The notes: generated from the letters alone by a model not told the origin. DNA of 5,738 nucleotides from Pseudomonadota bacterium (GCA_030673585.1 DAOVIU010000102.1:1-5738); one strand, 5' to 3'; positions 1 through 5,738 are shown, counted from the first letter of the stretch. Translations and numbers: made by a program.

Positions 1-455
1 ACGAAGTAGATCACCCGCGCCTTTTCCTTTTGATACTGGTGATCCGGGACGTCCCGCATAAATTCCGTCCATGAGGTGCGGTCCTCGTTGGAATCGCCTG
101 AGATGTTGAAGTCGTTTTCCAGCGCCTGCGCGACCCGATCGACCACCTTGGGGTATTGACTCCTATCGACTAAACACTCCCTTCCCGCGAGAATTCCCTC
201 ATTTGTCTCAACGGAGGGGAAGCACGTTTGGGTACACGCCCTGCACCCCGTACATCGGAAAAGGGATTCCTTTATTTCGGGCGTCCAATCGATTTTTCCC
301 TCGATGACGGCCCTGATAATGGCATTTTTCCCCCGAGGGGTGGCCCATTCCATGCCTCGGGCAGCATAGATGGGGCATACCGAAAGACAGAAGCCACACC
401 GGTTGCATTTGGCCACCTCATCGTAAAATTGCTCCTTGAGATCCTCTCGCTTCAT
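1..455 (-). CDS. glcF: Glycolate oxidase iron-sulfur subunit GlcF-like, N-terminal part (cut by left edge)
   Basis: This is the electron-transfer subunit that would take electrons from the two flavoprotein subunits encoded just upstream and pass them to the membrane quinone pool or another acceptor. The frame is open from an ATG at 455 to the window edge, about 151 residues; the rest of the gene is outside. Two ferredoxin-type [4Fe-4S] motifs are visible: Cys17, 20, 23 and 27 followed by Pro (CNRCGFCLSVCP), and Cys68, 71, 74 and 78 (CTGCRACTQTCFP). Between them is a PRGK segment at residues 40-43, placed as in E. coli GlcF (PRGR). The C-terminal cysteine-rich CCG domains expected of this family would lie off-window. 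The start is supported by an AGGAGGAG site about 9 bases upstream and by its position 2 bases after the glcE stop, which suggests translational coupling. Lactate-oxidising (LldE/LutA, DLD-associated) and HdrD-like proteins share this layout, so the substrate is not fixed by this subunit. Confidence 0.86.
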   Translation of the reverse strand, partial: MKREDLKEQFYDEVAKCNRCGFCLSVCPIYAARGMEWATPRGKNAIIRAVIEGKIDWTPEIKESLFRCTGCRACTQTCFPSVETNEGILAGRECLVDRSQYPKVVDRVAQALENDFNISGDSNEDRTSWTEFMRDVPDHQYQKEKARVIYF

Positions 456-457
456 CC

Positions 458-1819
458 CTACACTCCTCCTATGAATCGGCCTGGGTTGAGGATACCCGCA
501 GGGTCTATCTGTTCCTTTATGCTGCGCACGAGCCGATAATCGCTTCGGAGTTTCCCCCATACATCTACTCTCTGCTTGACTGGAGGGGGAGACGATTCCA
601 CCCCCAGGTTGCCCTCGTATTGGGATGCCTCAGAGGTAAATTGCGCGATGAGTTCCACTAAGGAATTAATCCTTGAATCCAAATCCTCCCCTACCAACAC
701 ATGGGAGTAGAGGATGCCGTTTCCGCAGCGGTTGATGAAGGCGCAGTCCAACCCCAAATCACGGGCGATTTTTTCGTAACTCACCAGGAGGTCACCGCTC
801 TTGGCGATCAAGACGTTGGACTTCAGGCATATGAGGTTCGGGTAGTCCTTGGCCAGCCCCTGGGCGAAGTCTCGAATACCCTTCCAGAAATCGTCATGCT
901 GCTGCGCATCTAGGGGCACTACGTCAAGAGCTCCATGCTTTCTCCCCCGTTCCCCTATCTCAGAGACCTGCCTCTCAACGGTCTCAGCGACTCCTTCCAA
1001 CCCGACGGCGATGAGGTAGTGTCCCTTTTGGGAAGGCATCAGATGTTTCATCTTATCCGCGGCGGTGGCATTGAGGAGGTCTATGGACGCCGGAAGTAAT
1101 GGGGAGTTTATGATCTCGCGAACGAAGTCGTAGGCCTCATCCAATCCCGGGAAGGGGATCAATAGGGTCTGTTTCTTCTCGGGGAGGGGAAGAAGGTTGA
1201 AGGTGATCTCACAGATGATGCCGAGGGTTCCACAGGACCCGATCAGGAGCTTAACCATGTCATAGCCGGAGACGTTTTTGACCGTCTTCCCGCCTGAGAC
1301 CACGATATCCCCGTTGGGAAAGACGGCCTTGATTCCGGTGATCGCATCCCTGGCCGTGCCGTAAAGTAATCGTTTGGGTCCACTGGAATTGGTGGCAACG
1401 ATACCACCCAAGGTGGCCTTATCCGTGAAAGGTGGATCCAGGGGAAGGAAGTATCCCCTTTTCTCCAAATCTCTTTGGACCTCACTCAAGATGATTCCAC
1501 TTTCCACGGAGAGGGTTAAATTCTCGCAGTCACGGTCCGTAATCCGATTGAGTCGACCGGTAGAAAGGACGAGGTCCGCCTTTTTGGGAATCCCGCCTAT
1601 CCCCATTTTTGTTCCATTCCCTCGTGGTATTATGGCCAGCCGATACTCATTGGCATAGGCAACGATCTCTGAAGCCTCATCGATCGTCCCCGGGGAGACG
1701 TTCGCTTTCGGTACCTTCCCATCAAATGCGTAGTCTTTGAGTTTGTCCGCATCATGGATTACATGGGCTTCCCCCACAATCCCTTTCAGCTTGGAAATCA
1801 GTTTATCAGGAGTAGACAT
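458..1819 (-). CDS. glcE: GlcE-like FAD-binding oxidoreductase, second flavoprotein subunit
   Basis: This is a 453-residue protein of the FAD-binding PCMH/VAO type and the probable partner of GlcD in a glycolate oxidase-type complex. The N-terminal FAD domain spans roughly residues 37-215, with the pyrophosphate-binding loop PRGNGTKMGIGGIP at 65-78, LPLDPPF at 125-131, GGIVATNSSGPKRLLYG at 138-154 and SGYDMVKLLIGSCGTLG at 184-200. The C-terminal oxidase domain ends in the usual IDPAGILNPGRF at 438-449. It lacks two active-site motifs present in the neighbouring GlcD: the HAGDGNLHP position reads NRCGNGILYSHV (363-374), and no GEHGIG is found, that region having a proline-rich GVESSPPPV segment (406-414). 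This fits a supporting, GlcE-like subunit. It is about 100 residues longer than the roughly 350 of E. coli GlcE, so it may be a reduced GlcD-type paralogue. The ATG at 1819 has an AAAGGAGAA ribosome site about 8 bases upstream and lies 20 bases after the glcD stop. The family is certain; the subunit role is inferred from order and missing motifs. Confidence 0.8.
   Translation of the reverse strand: MSTPDKLISKLKGIVGEAHVIHDADKLKDYAFDGKVPKANVSPGTIDEASEIVAYANEYRLAIIPRGNGTKMGIGGIPKKADLVLSTGRLNRITDRDCENLTLSVESGIILSEVQRDLEKRGYFLPLDPPFTDKATLGGIVATNSSGPKRLLYGTARDAITGIKAVFPNGDIVVSGGKTVKNVSGYDMVKLLIGSCGTLGIICEITFNLLPLPEKKQTLLIPFPGLDEAYDFVREIINSPLLPASIDLLNATAADKMKHLMPSQKGHYLIAVGLEGVAETVERQVSEIGERGRKHGALDVVPLDAQQHDDFWKGIRDFAQGLAKDYPNLICLKSNVLIAKSGDLLVSYEKIARDLGLDCAFINRCGNGILYSHVLVGEDLDSRINSLVELIAQFTSEASQYEGNLGVESSPPPVKQRVDVWGKLRSDYRLVRSIKEQIDPAGILNPGRFIGGV
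463..470 (-). promoter_or_regulatory. Ribosome binding site of glcF, inside the end of glcE
   Basis: On the minus strand this reads AGGAGGAG and lies about 9 bases before the ATG at 455. It is formed by the last codons of the upstream gene (for Gly-Gly-Val) just before its TAG stop. It decides the glcF start and implies that ribosomes finishing glcE can restart on glcF. Confidence 0.75.
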
Positions 1820-1839
1820 GGCCAGTTCTCCTTTCCCGG

Positions 1840-3225
1840 TTAAGCCTCGGCTTCGGGTATGACCTTTCCGGGATTATAGATGTCTGTGGGATCGAAGGCT
1901 ATTTTAACCTTCTTCATGGCCGCCATATCCCGAGGGGTGAAGACGAAGGACATTTCCTTTATTTTCTCCGTACCGATTCCATGCTCGCCGCTGATGGTTC
2001 CGCCAGCATCCACGCACAATTTCAGGATCTCGGTCCCGGCCGCATGAACCTTGCTCAATTCCTCCTCATCCCGCTCGTCGAAGAGGATGAGGGGATGGAG
2101 GTTCCCGTCCCCCGCATGGAAGACGTTCGCAATTGCAAGATCGTACTTCTTACCCACCTCCATGACCTTCCTCAAGATCTCCGGAAGTTTCGTCCTGGGT
2201 ACGGTTCCGTCACAGACAACGTAGCTGGGGCGAAGACGGGAAATGGCGCCGAAGGCCCCCTTTCGGCCCGCCCACAGTTGGGCTCTCTCCTCCTCATTCT
2301 TTGCGGCCTTAACCTCACGGACGTTGTTTTTCCTGCAGATTTCCATAATCCGTTGGGCAAGTCTCTCCATTCCATCCTTGAGCCCATCTAGCTCGATCAA
2401 AAGCACAGCTTCCGCATCGAGGGGAAAGCCGGCATGGATCGACTCTTCAACGGCCTTGATAGTGAGTTTGTCCATCATCTCAAGAGTGGCCGGGATGATA
2501 CCATCGGCAATGATGGCGGAAACCGTGGTTCCGGCATCCTCCAGGGTATTGTAAATGGCCAGCATCGTCTTAACGGCTTCGGGTTTAGGCATAATTCTCA
2601 GGATTATCTTGGTAGCTATTCCGAGAGTCCCTTCAGAACCCACGAAGACTCCCGTCAAATCGTACCCTGGATTGTCCAAGGCCTTGCCCCCGATCTGGAT
2701 GACCTCACCATCAGAGAGGACCACTTCGGCCCCCAAGATGTGATTGGTAGTTACTCCATACTTGAGACAGTGGGGTCCCCCCGAATTCTCCCCGACATTC
2801 CCGCCGAAGGTGGAGACCTTCTCACTGGCAGGGTCCGGTTGGTAGACATACCCATAACGGGCCAGTTCGTTCTTGAAGACCAGGGTGAAGATCCCCGGTT
2901 CCACTATGGCCCTCTGGTTTTCGGTATCGATTTCCAAGATCCTGTTCATCCTGGAAAAGTGGAGGACAATTCCCCCTCGGGACGGGACGGTACCTCCGCT
3001 CAGATTGGTCCCAGATCCCCTGGCAACGATGGGAAGACCTTCTTTGTGGGCGAACCTGACGATTTTGGAAACTTCCTCCGTTGAACCCGGCAGGACGATG
3101 CAATCAGGCCTTCCCTTGTAGAGGGAGGCATCGTAACCATAGAGCATCAGGTCCATTTCCGATACGAGCACGTGTTCCCGCCCTACGATCTGAGCAAGTT
3201 CATCGACCATTTTTTCCCGTTCCAT
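1840..3225 (-). CDS. glcD: FAD-linked 2-hydroxyacid dehydrogenase, glycolate oxidase subunit GlcD
   Basis: This is the likely catalytic flavoprotein, oxidising glycolate to glyoxylate (or D-lactate or D-2-hydroxyglutarate to the 2-oxoacid) and passing electrons to the GlcF iron-sulfur subunit. At 461 residues it is close to the family's usual size. The FAD domain covers roughly residues 38-215, with ARGSGTNLSGGTVP at 68-81, PDPASE at 130-135, GGNVGENSGGPHCLKYG at 141-157 and GVFVGSEGTLGI at 192-203. The C-terminal FAD-oxidase domain carries the motifs tied to metal and substrate binding in this family: FHAGDGNLHP at 369-378 (His370, His377) and GGTISGEHGIG at 408-418 (Glu414, His415). It also has a conserved-looking Arg321 in WAGRKGAFGA and the closing FDPTDIYNPGKV at 444-455. 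All key residues look intact and no signal peptide is present, so it should be cytoplasmic. The ATG at 3225 is chosen for the AAAGGAGAA site 7 bases upstream; another Met at residue 6 has no such site. It lies 31 bases after the formyltransferase gene. Sequence alone does not separate glycolate from lactate use. Confidence 0.88.
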   Translation of the reverse strand: MEREKMVDELAQIVGREHVLVSEMDLMLYGYDASLYKGRPDCIVLPGSTEEVSKIVRFAHKEGLPIVARGSGTNLSGGTVPSRGGIVLHFSRMNRILEIDTENQRAIVEPGIFTLVFKNELARYGYVYQPDPASEKVSTFGGNVGENSGGPHCLKYGVTTNHILGAEVVLSDGEVIQIGGKALDNPGYDLTGVFVGSEGTLGIATKIILRIMPKPEAVKTMLAIYNTLEDAGTTVSAIIADGIIPATLEMMDKLTIKAVEESIHAGFPLDAEAVLLIELDGLKDGMERLAQRIMEICRKNNVREVKAAKNEEERAQLWAGRKGAFGAISRLRPSYVVCDGTVPRTKLPEILRKVMEVGKKYDLAIANVFHAGDGNLHPLILFDERDEEELSKVHAAGTEILKLCVDAGGTISGEHGIGTEKIKEMSFVFTPRDMAAMKKVKIAFDPTDIYNPGKVIPEAEA

Positions 3226-3256
3226 CGGTATTCTCCTTTAAACCGAATGTTCGATA

Positions 3257-4168
3257 TCAATCCCCGAATCGATCTCCTGTCCTCAGGTCGATCGATTTGG
3301 CGAATTCGGTTGCCTCCATCTTCTTGCCCTTATCAACCCTGAGCCTGCCGATTTCGATAATACCGTCCTTTACCGCTACCCGGACACCTCCTTTTTGGAT
3401 GGAGAGTATCTCCCCCGGGGGTTTTTCCGGGGCCACGAGGTGCAGTTTGGCAACATAAAGCCTTACCCTCTTCCCCTTGAGGGTAGTATGGGCACCCGGT
3501 TGGGGATCGCAACCCCGGATCAAATTATACAGATCTCTACTCGATTTCTTCCAGTCCACGGCAGCAACGGTATCATCGCAGGGGGGTTCGTAGGTTGCCT
3601 CCGATTCATTTTGGGGAATCCTCGGTGTTTCCCCCTTTTTTATCAATTCAACGGCTTCCAGCATAGCCTCGACGCCCATGGGAAAGAGAGTGTTGAAGTA
3701 GAGGGAACCCGTGGTATCGTCAGGGGCGATCTCAATTTCTTTTTGCAGTAAGATGGGACCGGTGTCGATGCCCTCGTCGGCCCAAAAGATGGTGAGACCG
3801 GTACGCGTGTCACCTTGGATGATAGCCCAATTAATGGCACTGGCACCACGGTGTCTGGGCAAAAGAGAGGGGTGATAGCATATCGTTCCCAGGGAAGGGA
3901 TACGGAGCAGCCTTTCGGGGATGATATCGGTCACAAATGCCAGCATTGACAAGTCCGGGTGCAATCCCTCATACACATCATCCACCTGAGGATCCCGCAT
4001 CTGGTTTGGCCGGAAGGCGGGAATCCCGGATTTTTTGGCCAATTCCTGCATTGGTTCCCCACTTTTATCCGGGGGGCAGAAGACTCCGACTAGATCTTCT
4101 CCCTTTTGGGTCAAGGCCGCAAGTACCTTCTCGCCGAAGGATCCCTGCCCGACTACGACAATACGCAT
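3257..4168 (-). CDS. Formyltransferase resembling the 10-formyl-THF dehydrogenase hydrolase domain (stand-alone)
   Basis: This is a 303-residue protein of the Fmt/PurN/PurU folate-dependent formyltransferase family. The N-terminal catalytic domain (about residues 1-190) begins MRIVVVGQGSFG and carries YHPSLLPRHRGASAINW at 98-114 and FWADEGIDTG at 128-137; the C-terminal Formyl_trans_C-type domain covers about 205-303. Recalled against known proteins, these motifs match the hydrolase domain of animal ALDH1L1 over nearly the whole length better than methionyl-tRNA formyltransferase, whose loop reads NVHASLLPRWRGAAPI. His99 and Asp135 fit the catalytic His and Asp. The Asn two residues before the His in Fmt and PurN is Cys97 here; in ALDH1L1 it is also not Asn. 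The ALDH and carrier domains fused in the animal enzyme are absent, since glcD starts 31 bases downstream. The likely reaction is release of formate and tetrahydrofolate from 10-formyl-THF, or formyl transfer to an unknown acceptor. A housekeeping Fmt role seems unlikely, because no def, rsmB or similar partner is next to it. The ATG at 4168 has only a modest AGGAT site. Confidence 0.8.
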   Translation of the reverse strand: MRIVVVGQGSFGEKVLAALTQKGEDLVGVFCPPDKSGEPMQELAKKSGIPAFRPNQMRDPQVDDVYEGLHPDLSMLAFVTDIIPERLLRIPSLGTICYHPSLLPRHRGASAINWAIIQGDTRTGLTIFWADEGIDTGPILLQKEIEIAPDDTTGSLYFNTLFPMGVEAMLEAVELIKKGETPRIPQNESEATYEPPCDDTVAAVDWKKSSRDLYNLIRGCDPQPGAHTTLKGKRVRLYVAKLHLVAPEKPPGEILSIQKGGVRVAVKDGIIEIGRLRVDKGKKMEATEFAKSIDLRTGDRFGD

Positions 4169-4175
4169 TGCCTGA

Positions 4176-4180
4176 ATCCT
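4176..4180 (-). promoter_or_regulatory. Weak ribosome binding site of the formyltransferase gene
   Basis: The minus strand reads AGGAT 7 bases before the ATG at 4168. It is clearly weaker than the AGGAGG or AAAGGAG sites of the other complete genes, so this enzyme may be made at a lower level than its operon neighbours. The start is also supported by the family's usual N-terminus, a beta strand followed by a Gly-rich turn (VVVGQGSFG). Confidence 0.5.
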
Positions 4181-4209
4181 ATGGTAAAGCTCAATGGATA
4201 GTTCTGGGC

Positions 4210-5112
4210 CTAAGATTCGGGCTGCTTCCGCTGAGCCTCCATGGCGGATATCTCCTCCATGGTGGCGAGCACCGTCTTCGCGTTTTCATAAACGGGGGTG
4301 TCCACCATCTTCCCCTGGTAGGTGACGGCCGCCGCTCCTTTGGCAATTCCCTCCTCCTCAAAGACCTTCACAACGCCGTTTGCCCATTCCACATCCTCCG
4401 GGGATGGTGTATAGATGCGGTGGGAGGGCTCGATCTGGCCCGGGTGAATGAGCATCCTTCCCTCATAGCCCAGCTGTCGCCCGAAGGCAGTGCTCTTCTC
4501 AAAGGCCTCAGTATCCTTAAACGCCACGAAGGGGCAATCGATGGCGACGCAGCCCGCCGCCCTGGCGGCGACAGGTGTGTGTGCCCGGGCATAGTATTGC
4601 TCCTCCCCTTCGGAGGTGAGCTTTACCCTCATGTCTTTTGTATAGTCAACCGCACCAAAGATGAGAGAATTGACCCGCTTGCTGGCTATGGCCGAGGGAT
4701 AGGCGTTAATCACCCCCTTAGCCGTCTCAATCAGGAGCTGGATGGCGATGCTGCCTATCTCCAAGCCTCTCCTTAGCTCCAATTCCTCCAGTTTCCAATC
4801 GAGGCGGATGACGTGCTCCGGCCCACCGCATTTGGCCAGGCAGACACCTGAAAGCCCCTCATGGACCACTGCCTCGCAGTCGTCGTTGGTCATTTCGGTT
4901 TCCCAATTGTTGATTCGAACGTAGACGACGGATCCACCCTCTCCGGCATACTTCAAGTTCTCCCTGGTCATTTCACGGGCCTTCGGTTTCTCCGCGGGGG
5001 GAACGGAATCCTCCAGGTCCAGGGTAATGATGTCGGCTGTAATGGAGGGAGCCTTGGATACCAATTTTTCATTGTTTCCCGGAACATAGAAAACGGATCT
5101 CATAACAGTCAT
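4210..5112 (-). CDS. CitE/HpcH-family acyl-CoA lyase, probable malyl-CoA lyase type
   Basis: This 300-residue TIM-barrel lyase reversibly cleaves or forms a 3-hydroxyacyl-CoA, with acetyl-CoA as one product. Motifs in order are FYVPGNNEKL (8-17), LDLEDSVPPAEK (31-42), VRIN (65-68), LIETAKGV (127-134), FGAVDYTKDM (152-161), LIHPGQI (221-227), YTPSPEDVEWA (234-244) and a C-terminal lid with GKMVDTP (267-273). Arg66, Glu129 and Asp156 match the substrate-binding Arg and the Mg-binding Glu and Asp of the family in order and spacing. Asp271 fits the lid Asp thought to be catalytic in malyl-CoA lyases. Beside glycolate oxidase genes and an acid-CoA ligase subunit, glyoxylate plus acetyl-CoA giving malyl-CoA is the most coherent role. 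The ends also resemble CLYBL and CitE, so citramalyl-CoA or citryl-CoA cleavage cannot be excluded. No citrate lyase alpha or gamma genes are seen, which argues against the CitDEF complex. Starting at 5112 rather than the Met at residue 4 is supported by the strong ribosome site; the gene lies 40 bases after its upstream neighbour. Confidence 0.88.
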   Translation of the reverse strand: MTVMRSVFYVPGNNEKLVSKAPSITADIITLDLEDSVPPAEKPKAREMTRENLKYAGEGGSVVYVRINNWETEMTNDDCEAVVHEGLSGVCLAKCGGPEHVIRLDWKLEELELRRGLEIGSIAIQLLIETAKGVINAYPSAIASKRVNSLIFGAVDYTKDMRVKLTSEGEEQYYARAHTPVAARAAGCVAIDCPFVAFKDTEAFEKSTAFGRQLGYEGRMLIHPGQIEPSHRIYTPSPEDVEWANGVVKVFEEEGIAKGAAAVTYQGKMVDTPVYENAKTVLATMEEISAMEAQRKQPES

Positions 5113-5117
5113 CTTGG

Positions 5118-5127
5118 CACCTCCTTT
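5118..5127 (-). promoter_or_regulatory. Strong ribosome binding site of the CitE-type lyase gene
   Basis: The minus strand reads AAAGGAGGTG, almost the full anti-16S consensus, with 7 bases between AGGAGG and the ATG at 5112. It selects that ATG over the Met codon three residues later and is the strongest ribosome site in the window. Confidence 0.8.
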
Positions 5128-5152
5128 AAGGTTCTTAGGATACGTTTGCCCC

Positions 5153-5738
5153 TTAGGCTTTGATTAGTCGTTTAATGGTAGGGGCGATTTCATCGGGTCG
5201 GTCAACTACGTGGACTCCGGCCTCTTTGAGGGAACGGATCTTGTCCTTGGCCGATCCCCTTCCCCTTTCTATGATACTGCTCGCGTGGGAGAATCGCATG
5301 CCTTCGGGAGCCCACGCACCGGCGACGTAGACGACGAGGGGCTTGGTGAACCTCTTTTCCCTCACTGCTGATGCAGCTTCCTCCTCGTAGGGGCCGCCAA
5401 TTTCACCGAAGACGGCGACGGCCTTGGTATCCTTATCCTCCTGAAAAAGGGGCAGGATGTCCCCCATAGACTGTCCCACGACCGGCTCCGTTCCAATATG
5501 CAATACCGTACTCACCCCGAGGCCAGCTTCCTTAATGGCCCATGGGACCGTGCCGGACTGCCCACCACTTCTGGAGATAACCCCCACGGGTCCAGGCACG
5601 AATACCCTTTTTGCGAATTCCGGGGTGCCGCCCAACCAGCCGGCAGCAGCGATTCCGGGGCTGATAATACCGATTGCACCAGGCCCCAACAGGCGGGTTC
5701 CCTTCAGCTTGGCATAGGCCATCATCTCGAGGATATCA
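5153..5738 (-). CDS. Acid-CoA ligase alpha subunit, SucD/malate thiokinase-like, C-terminal part (cut by right edge)
   Basis: This is the alpha subunit of an ATP- or GTP-dependent acid-CoA ligase that works through a phosphohistidine; the ATP-grasp beta subunit (SucC/MtkA type) would normally lie upstream, outside the window. The frame is open through the right edge, with 194 residues visible and about 100 N-terminal residues (CoA-binding Rossmann domain) missing. The Met codons near 5725 are internal: the residues before them (DILE) continue the family alignment. Visible, numbered from the edge: GPGAIGIISPG 18-28, VISRSGG 53-59, HIGTEP 80-85, GEIGGPYEEEA 111-121, and the phosphohistidine His151 in MRFSHASS (codon at 5285-5287). 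Several usual SucD signatures differ: GPNCPG reads GPGAIG, GIGGDP reads HIGTEP and GHAGA reads SHASS. About six extra residues precede the VGVISRSGG strand, a pattern recalling ATP-citrate lyase. It is probably active, since the His and GEIGG remain, but the substrate may not be succinate. The lyase next door suggests malate/malyl-CoA. Confidence 0.85.
   Translation of the reverse strand, partial: DILEMMAYAKLKGTRLLGPGAIGIISPGIAAAGWLGGTPEFAKRVFVPGPVGVISRSGGQSGTVPWAIKEAGLGVSTVLHIGTEPVVGQSMGDILPLFQEDKDTKAVAVFGEIGGPYEEEAASAVREKRFTKPLVVYVAGAWAPEGMRFSHASSIIERGRGSAKDKIRSLKEAGVHVVDRPDEIAPTIKRLIKA

Noticed and set aside
228..539. Plus-strand frame opposite the glcF start and the end of glcE
   Set aside because: The minus-strand frame here has two perfect four-cysteine iron-sulfur motifs and a strong ribosome site, so the plus-strand frame is a shadow.
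2434..3084. Plus-strand open frame of 216 codons antisense to glcD
   Set aside because: It is fully inside glcD, whose motifs are intact along the same stretch. Its translation resembles no family I know.
3226..3256. Possible promoter or terminator between the formyltransferase gene and glcD
   Set aside because: The 31-base gap holds the glcD ribosome site and shows no inverted repeat with a T-run and no convincing -35/-10 pair.
3257..4168. Annotation as housekeeping methionyl-tRNA formyltransferase (fmt)
   Set aside because: The catalytic loop reads CYHPSLLPRHRGASAINW rather than the Fmt form, and the neighbours are metabolic, not def or ribosomal genes. It remains a fallback if the genome has no other fmt.
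3937..4776. Long plus-strand open frame (279 codons) antisense to the lyase and formyltransferase genes
   Set aside because: It crosses two well-supported minus-strand genes and their intergenic gap, its translation shows no recognisable domain, and such open frames are common opposite GC-rich genes.
5134..5156. Repeated CTTAGG in the gap and stop region before the lyase gene
   Set aside because: Two 6-base copies in direct orientation are expected by chance and form no hairpin, so no terminator or operator is claimed.
5720..5725. Tandem Met codons (MMAYAK) as the start of the SucD-type gene
   Set aside because: The frame continues upstream to the window edge with residues that fit the family, no ribosome site precedes these codons, and the protein would lack its CoA-binding domain.

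Overview
The window is one tightly packed, single-direction block of a bacterial chromosome. Six protein genes all lie on the minus strand, so transcription runs from high to low coordinates. The first gene is cut by the right edge and the last by the left edge. Gaps between genes are only 2 to 41 bases, and no terminator-like hairpin or internal promoter is evident, so the six look like part of one operon. No RNA gene, mobile element, repeat array or CRISPR was seen.

Order of transcription: (1) 5738-5153, alpha subunit of a succinyl-CoA synthetase-type acid-CoA ligase (3' part only); (2) 5112-4210, CitE/malyl-CoA-lyase-type acyl-CoA lyase; (3) 4168-3257, stand-alone formyltransferase resembling the hydrolase domain of 10-formyltetrahydrofolate dehydrogenase; (4) 3225-1840, GlcD-type FAD 2-hydroxyacid dehydrogenase; (5) 1819-458, GlcE-like FAD-binding paralogue; (6) 455-1, GlcF-like iron-sulfur subunit (5' part only).

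The enzymes fit a pathway for two-carbon acids. GlcDEF would oxidise glycolate (or another 2-hydroxyacid) to glyoxylate. The CitE-type lyase could join glyoxylate with acetyl-CoA to give malyl-CoA. The acid-CoA ligase could convert malyl-CoA to malate with recovery of ATP, or run the other way as in the serine cycle. The formyltransferase could release formate and free tetrahydrofolate, balancing C1 flux from glycine or serine. The families are clear from the sequence. The substrates and the direction of flux are inference, and lactate, citramalyl-CoA or citrate variants remain possible.

The organism cannot be named. Moderately high GC (mid-50s per cent by eye), strong AGGAGG-type ribosome sites and a GlcDEF set with C1 and acyl-CoA genes suggest an environmental bacterium, perhaps of the Desulfobacterota or a similar anaerobic or C1-using lineage. 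This placement is a low-confidence impression.
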